A stretch of 64,000 nt of DNA from Cohnella abietis (GTDB taxonomy: Bacteria; Bacillota; Bacilli; Paenibacillales; Paenibacillaceae): contig NZ_AP019400.1 of the NCBI RefSeq assembly GCF_004295585.1, positions 959,501 through 1,023,500 on the forward strand. Direction: 5' to 3'. How positions within the stretch are numbered: position 1 is the first letter of the stretch; each line of letters starts with the position of its first letter. Below, piece by piece: positions 60,981 to 64,000 of this stretch. The notes under the pieces were generated by a model. It was not told where the DNA came from. It saw only the letters and a list, made by a program, of their open reading frames with translations, and did no database searches. The translations under genes and the position numbers were made by a program.

Positions 60981-61469
60981 ATGATTATTATGAATGAAAA
61001 AATAAAAGCATCCGAGGTGCATCTCACTGGAATTAGAGGGGAGGATCTTGGAGTTGTATCTAGGGACGAAGCATTGGCGTTGGCCCGCAAGCACAAGGTT
61101 GATCTTGTATGTACCTCGCTGTTCAGTAGCCCTCCACCTTGTAAGCTGGTCAGTAGAGGTGCGGCAAAGCAAGAGGTAGCTAAAGAGAAGCAGGATACTC
61201 GCAAAAAGGAACAACCGCTTAAGCTTAAGGAGATCAGACTTACTGCAAATATTGAAGAGCATGATTATGATACGAAGCAACGGCAAGCGGAAAAGCTATT
61301 AAGCTCAGGTAACGCTGTACAGCTGGTCGTTAAGATTCAGGGCAAGGAAGGACCGAAAGCGAAAGAGGTGCTGGAGCGGCTGTTAAAGGATTTGTCGGCT
61401 AGTGGGAAGAAGGAAACGGGCATCCAAATTAGTGGAAAACAAGCAGCCGTTCGAGTCAATCCAATTTGA
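60981..61469 (+). CDS. Divergent translation initiation factor IF-3 paralogue
   Basis: This 162-aa protein has an IF-3 N-terminal domain (NEKIKASEVHLTGIRGEDLG, VVSRDEALALARKHKVDLV), the charged linker (KEKQDTRKKEQPLKLKEIRL) and an IF-3 C-terminal domain (EEHDYDTKQRQAEKLLSSGN). Important parts differ from housekeeping IF-3: the FRGRE segment reads VKIQGKEG and the domain ends early. It is not next to rpmI/rplT, so a housekeeping infC should exist elsewhere. AGGAGG lies nine bases before the ATG, and TATAAT occurs near 60945. It may bind 30S subunits under special conditions. Confidence 0.85.
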   Translation: MIIMNEKIKASEVHLTGIRGEDLGVVSRDEALALARKHKVDLVCTSLFSSPPPCKLVSRGAAKQEVAKEKQDTRKKEQPLKLKEIRLTANIEEHDYDTKQRQAEKLLSSGNAVQLVVKIQGKEGPKAKEVLERLLKDLSASGKKETGIQISGKQAAVRVNPI

Positions 61470-61532
61470 AGAAGTACTTTTTGCATGCACACCGCAGGCT
61501 AAAATAATAATAAACTCCGAGGGTGAAAACAC

Positions 61533-62591
61533 GTGGCAAAAATACCGGATACGATCATTAATGAAATAAGAGCAAATGCTGATAACGGTAATGGCAATCT
61601 TACGCAGGGGACTTTGGATTACATCTACGAGGCTAAGCTATTTAAGCTTTTTGTACCAATGGAATTAAACGGTTTGATGCTGTCTCTGCCTGAAGCCTTG
61701 AAAGTGTTTGAAAAGGCGGCGTGGATTGATGGAAGCTTTGGATGGTTAGTGACTATTGGTTCGGGCGGCGGTTTTTTCTCTGCAACACTAGCTCCGGAGC
61801 AGGCTCGACAGTTTTTCAGTCATAGCAAGGCCGTTGTCGCTGGAAGTGGTCATCCGAATGGAGTCGCGAAACGAGTTGATGGCGGGTACAATGTGAGCGG
61901 CGAATGGAAATATTGTAGCGGGTCTACATACGCAAGCGTATTTACAGCGAATTGCCGCATACAAAATGAGGATGGAGAAGAAGAGCAAGTCCGGTCTTTT
62001 GCTTTTCTGCCAGAGCAGGTAAGTATCATCAAGGATTGGAATGCCTTTGGCCTAAAGGCGACCGAAAGTCATACGATTGCTGTTGAGCAGGCTTTTGTCC
62101 CGACAGAGCGTACATTTGATACTTCCAGTGCTCCTAATTATGAGTATCCTATTTTTCGATATCCGTTCTTGCCTTTTGCTCAAACCTCATTCGCTGCTGT
62201 ATGTCTGGGCATATGTAGGCACTTTCTTGAGGAATCCCGATCCTTTGCTGAAGCTCGCGAAGTAAGCTGGTCACAGTCTTATCCTCTTCGTTTGCAAGGA
62301 CTCCTTCATAAGCTTGAGGAACAAGAGGCTAGATTAGAGGCTGTTTCTGAGCAATTTTACAATTCGGTTGTGCATTCTTGGGAAGATTTTATTACCGACT
62401 TTACCCTCCCGGAAGCTAAGCAGGATGAGGTTAGCCAAATTTGCAAGGAGGTTGCCAGAGCTTCGTTAGAATGTGCACATACGATTTTCCCACTTCTCGG
62501 TATGACGGCTCTTATGGAGGATAACTTACTAAATAGGATATGGCGTGATTTGCATACCGTTACCCAACATAGTGTGCTTGTATCGGTATAG
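61533..62591 (+). CDS. Acyl-CoA-dehydrogenase-like flavoprotein
   Basis: This 352-aa protein follows the acyl-CoA dehydrogenase/flavin monooxygenase (DszC, HpaB-like) layout: N-terminal helical domain (TLDYIYEAKLFKLFVPMELN, LPEALKVFEKAAWIDGSFGW), a central beta domain (VDGGYNVSGEWKYCSGSTYA) and a C-terminal helical domain ending LLNRIWRDLHTVTQHSVLVS. The WRDLHTVTQH ending is typical of this oxygenase-type group rather than of fatty-acid dehydrogenases. The substrate is unknown. The start is GTG with GAGGGTG upstream. Confidence 0.85.
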   Translation: MAKIPDTIINEIRANADNGNGNLTQGTLDYIYEAKLFKLFVPMELNGLMLSLPEALKVFEKAAWIDGSFGWLVTIGSGGGFFSATLAPEQARQFFSHSKAVVAGSGHPNGVAKRVDGGYNVSGEWKYCSGSTYASVFTANCRIQNEDGEEEQVRSFAFLPEQVSIIKDWNAFGLKATESHTIAVEQAFVPTERTFDTSSAPNYEYPIFRYPFLPFAQTSFAAVCLGICRHFLEESRSFAEAREVSWSQSYPLRLQGLLHKLEEQEARLEAVSEQFYNSVVHSWEDFITDFTLPEAKQDEVSQICKEVARASLECAHTIFPLLGMTALMEDNLLNRIWRDLHTVTQHSVLVSV

Positions 62592-62998
62592 GAGCGGGAT
62601 AGGTTCACTTAGCAATGAAATGTGTTTCTACAGCTGTTATAACAGAAGTGAGTAAGCATATACTTATATTCTTGAAAAGCCCATGCACCAGCAGTAGTAA
62701 TAAGCCATATAATGTAATAAAACATCGGATAAAGGCATAATGTGAAAACGGTTTCGACAAACGGTACATATGCCACTTATTAAGGGAGAAGATGAGTTAC
62801 TGGAGACGCTCCTAAATGTGAGTTGGATTTAGGGTGTATGTGTGACCGAGCCTAGATAGAGGTAGGTTTTAGACCATTTATTGAGCATAATAGTCCTTGA
62901 AATGGTAATCATAATTAAGCTGCATATACGTTTCATGAGTTGCTTGAGAGCACACTGAAAAAAGCGTTTGCAAAAATGAGGTTGTTAGGAGATTTGGT
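62592..62998. other. Intergenic region without recognisable gene
   Basis: About 400 bp follow the flavoprotein gene. I see no convincing open frame, tRNA or terminator, only a cre-like sequence near 62742 and, at the end, the cold-shock-gene promoter. Confidence 0.5.
62742..62757. promoter_or_regulatory. cre-like sequence without evident target
   Basis: GTGAAAACGGTTTCGA matches the cre core (TGNAANCGNWWNC) with a mismatch at the final A. No gene starts within 300 bp downstream, so it may be chance. Confidence 0.35.
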
Positions 62999-63027
62999 TT
63001 GCTTTTTATTAGGGCTTCTGGTATAGT
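62999..63027 (+). promoter_or_regulatory. Cold-shock gene promoter
   Basis: TTGCTT and TATAGT are separated by exactly 17 bp, predicting a leader of about 130 nt before the csp start codon. Confidence 0.7.
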
Positions 63028-63055
63028 AAGAACTATCGAAATCGTGACCTGGATT

Positions 63056-63105
63056 CACAAAATGGAAAGGGTTATTGTTTTGAATGTGACCCTTTTTATT
63101 TTGTG
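63056..63105 (+). promoter_or_regulatory. Long hairpin in the csp leader
   Basis: CACAAAAT plus AAAGGGTTA pairs with TGACCCTTT plus ATTTTGTG around a loop. It lies wholly in the predicted 5' leader. It resembles a terminator or a thermosensitive leader fold. Confidence 0.6.
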
Positions 63106-63165
63106 GATTTTTTATTCGTATGAATAAAAAAGTTCATGAGGCATTAGAAGTTGGAGGTGAATTAC

Positions 63166-63366
63166 ATGCAAACAGGTACAGTTAAATGGTTTAATGCGGA
63201 CAAAGGCTTCGGTTTCATCGAAGTTGAAGGCGGAAACGATGTATTCGTGCATTTCAGCGCGATCACTGGTGAAGGCTTCAAAACTTTGGACGAAGGACAA
63301 CGCGTTCAATTCAACGTGGTACAAGGCAACCGTGGACCACAAGCGGAGAACGTTGTTAAACTGTAA
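63166..63366 (+). CDS. csp: Cold-shock protein, CspA family
   Basis: This 66-aa single-domain OB-fold RNA chaperone has RNP1 KGFGFIEV and RNP2 VFVHFSAI with the usual KWFNADKG start and QVxFxVxQGxRGPQAxNV-like end ([20 protein letters not shown]). It binds single-stranded RNA and melts structures at low temperature. GGAGGTG lies about seven bases before the ATG at 63166. A YdjO-type gene, also cold-inducible in Bacillus, follows after a terminator. Confidence 0.97.
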   Translation: MQTGTVKWFNADKGFGFIEVEGGNDVFVHFSAITGEGFKTLDEGQRVQFNVVQGNRGPQAENVVKL

Positions 63367-63381
63367 ATCCAAGACAAAGAT

Positions 63382-63413
63382 GCCCTTAACGGTAAGTTAA
63401 GGGCGTTTTTTTT
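63382..63413 (+). terminator. Terminator of csp
   Basis: GCCCTTAAC-GGTAA-GTTAAGGGC is a perfect 9-bp stem followed by GTTTTTTTT. Confidence 0.95.
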
Positions 63414-63443
63414 GGTTATGCTATAGGAAAAGGGGGTTCGTCC

Positions 63444-63674
63444 ATGTACTCACGGAAGAAATCGTTAGAGGAGATCCCTGAAGAAATGACGGCGATCTGG
63501 TCCTGCACGAGTGAGGGCTGTAAGGGGTGGATGAGGGATAACTTCGCGTTCGAAACAATCCCGACATGTGGGATTTGTAACACACCGATGGAAAGCGGAA
63601 CAAGAATGCTTCCAGCGCTTGTTAACACGAATCGCGATCAGAAATCCCTCCGCAAGGGCGTCTCAATCGGATAA
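63444..63674 (+). CDS. YdjO-type cold-inducible zinc-ribbon protein
   Basis: This 76-aa protein contains WSCTSEGCKGWMRDNFAFET and PTCGICNTPMESGTRMLPAL. The two Cys pairs (C-x4-C and C-x2-C) suggest a zinc site, and the sequence follows the B. subtilis YdjO family, described as cold-inducible. AAAGGGGG precedes the ATG. It lies 77 bp after the cold-shock gene on the same strand; read-through past the csp terminator could link them. Confidence 0.85.
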   Translation: MYSRKKSLEEIPEEMTAIWSCTSEGCKGWMRDNFAFETIPTCGICNTPMESGTRMLPALVNTNRDQKSLRKGVSIG

Positions 63675-63688
63675 CCATGATTATGCAA

Positions 63689-63716
63689 GAGGGCACCGCG
63701 AGAGGTGCTCTTTTTC
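63689..63716 (+). terminator. First terminator after the ydjO-type gene
   Basis: AGAGGGCACC pairs with GGTGCTCT around GCGAGA, followed by TTTTCTTTT. Confidence 0.82.
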
Positions 63717-63728
63717 TTTTAGGCTTAG

Positions 63729-63757
63729 AAACTCGGCGCATCTGCGTCGAGTTTTTT
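63729..63757 (+). terminator. Second tandem terminator
   Basis: AACTCGGCGC pairs with GCGTCGAGTT (one wobble or mismatch) followed by seven T, only 13 bp after the previous hairpin. Confidence 0.82.
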
Positions 63758-63893
63758 TGTGCGTTATTCCAAATGTATAAGTTTCACGCTACTCATTTTT
63801 GAATAACCTCCGACATAAACATTCTTTCGCTATCCAAAAGACAGCGTAAGCTGTTTATGCTTGGAACAGGAGTATAAGATTCCTATTTTGAAT

Positions 63894-63922
63894 TGTGATC
63901 TTTCCTGAATATGTATTATAAT
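63894..63922 (+). promoter_or_regulatory. Promoter-like sequence at the window end
   Basis: TATAAT (63917-63922 region) with TTGTGA about 18 bp upstream, then GAGGTGAAATGG. The frames that follow stop within 10 to 16 codons before the window ends, so no gene is called. Confidence 0.35.
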
Positions 63923-64000
63923 GGATGAATCTTTCAGTTGAGGTGAAATGGGATGTATCTCCACTTTGTTCGAGGTAGCTAGCTCCCGGGCTGGGTAAAA

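Noticed and set aside
63940-64000. Start of a new gene at the right edge
   Set aside because: A good GAGGTG precedes two ATGs, but both frames end within 10-16 codons inside the window.

Overview
The window looks like chromosomal DNA of a Gram-positive, spore-forming Paenibacillaceae bacterium (Paenibacillus, Cohnella or a close relative). The evidence is Firmicute-type ribosome binding sites (GGAGG), TTG and GTG starts, an S-layer-homology surface protein, a Cse60-type small protein, YesN/YesM-type two-component systems next to Lpl-type sugar importers, and lipobox solute-binding proteins. No rRNA, tRNA, CRISPR array, phage module or intact insertion sequence was seen.

Layout. 1-3.4 kb: orphan ParB-like protein, methionine aminopeptidase, viroplasmin-type RNase H, and two very small genes (Cse60-like plus a TTG-started membrane peptide). 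3.55-4.28 kb: a 14-copy tandem array with an exact 52-bp period. 4.3-15.6 kb: a surface and sugar-uptake locus made of an ABC importer without its ATPase (minus strand), an SLH-anchored protein and an 865-aa secreted partner, a GntR/UTRA regulator, a GH4 glycosidase and NagB. A dyad close to WTGTTAnnACAA recurs six times at the three promoter regions of this locus and probably unites it as one regulon. 15.6-21.8 kb: orphan DNA methyltransferase, photolyase, and a 1203-aa transporter-HEAT-double cNMP-binding fusion. 21.8-24.7 kb: two more 52-bp arrays around an unknown membrane protein and a nuclease-fold-like protein. 24.8-29.3 kb: cyclophilin lipoprotein and an asymmetric heterodimeric ABC exporter. 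29.4-32.5 kb: PAP2, a methyltransferase and an OmpR/VanS-like two-component system. 32.6-35.7 kb: small conserved genes, an L,D-transpeptidase, a secreted coiled-coil protein behind a leader hairpin, and an XRE-cupin regulator. 35.9-37.7 kb: esterase, extradiol dioxygenase and DUF1304 operon. 38-45.1 kb: Lpl-type importer followed by YesN/YesM regulators. 45.2-48.2 kb: TetR and MMPL exporter sharing a 19-bp operator. 48.4-57.5 kb: LacI, GH4, importer, PfkB kinase and a secreted beta-helix protein, probably for uronic-acid or galactoside-rich oligosaccharides, with a decayed MFS gene inside. 57.6-64 kb: topoisomerase III, repeat-rich DNA, a divergent IF-3 paralogue, an acyl-CoA-dehydrogenase-like flavoprotein, a cold-shock protein and a YdjO-type zinc protein.

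How it works together. Three solute-binding-protein importers and their dedicated regulators indicate a plant or microbial polysaccharide degrader. None encodes its own ATPase, so a shared MsmX-type subunit elsewhere is expected. The most unusual structure is the family of intergenic arrays: 14, about 7 and 12 units repeat at 52 bp (about five helical turns) with many substitutions but almost no insertions or deletions, and a fourth, unrelated array repeats exactly every 51 bp. All coordinates, motifs and spacings were read by eye; no database search was run.
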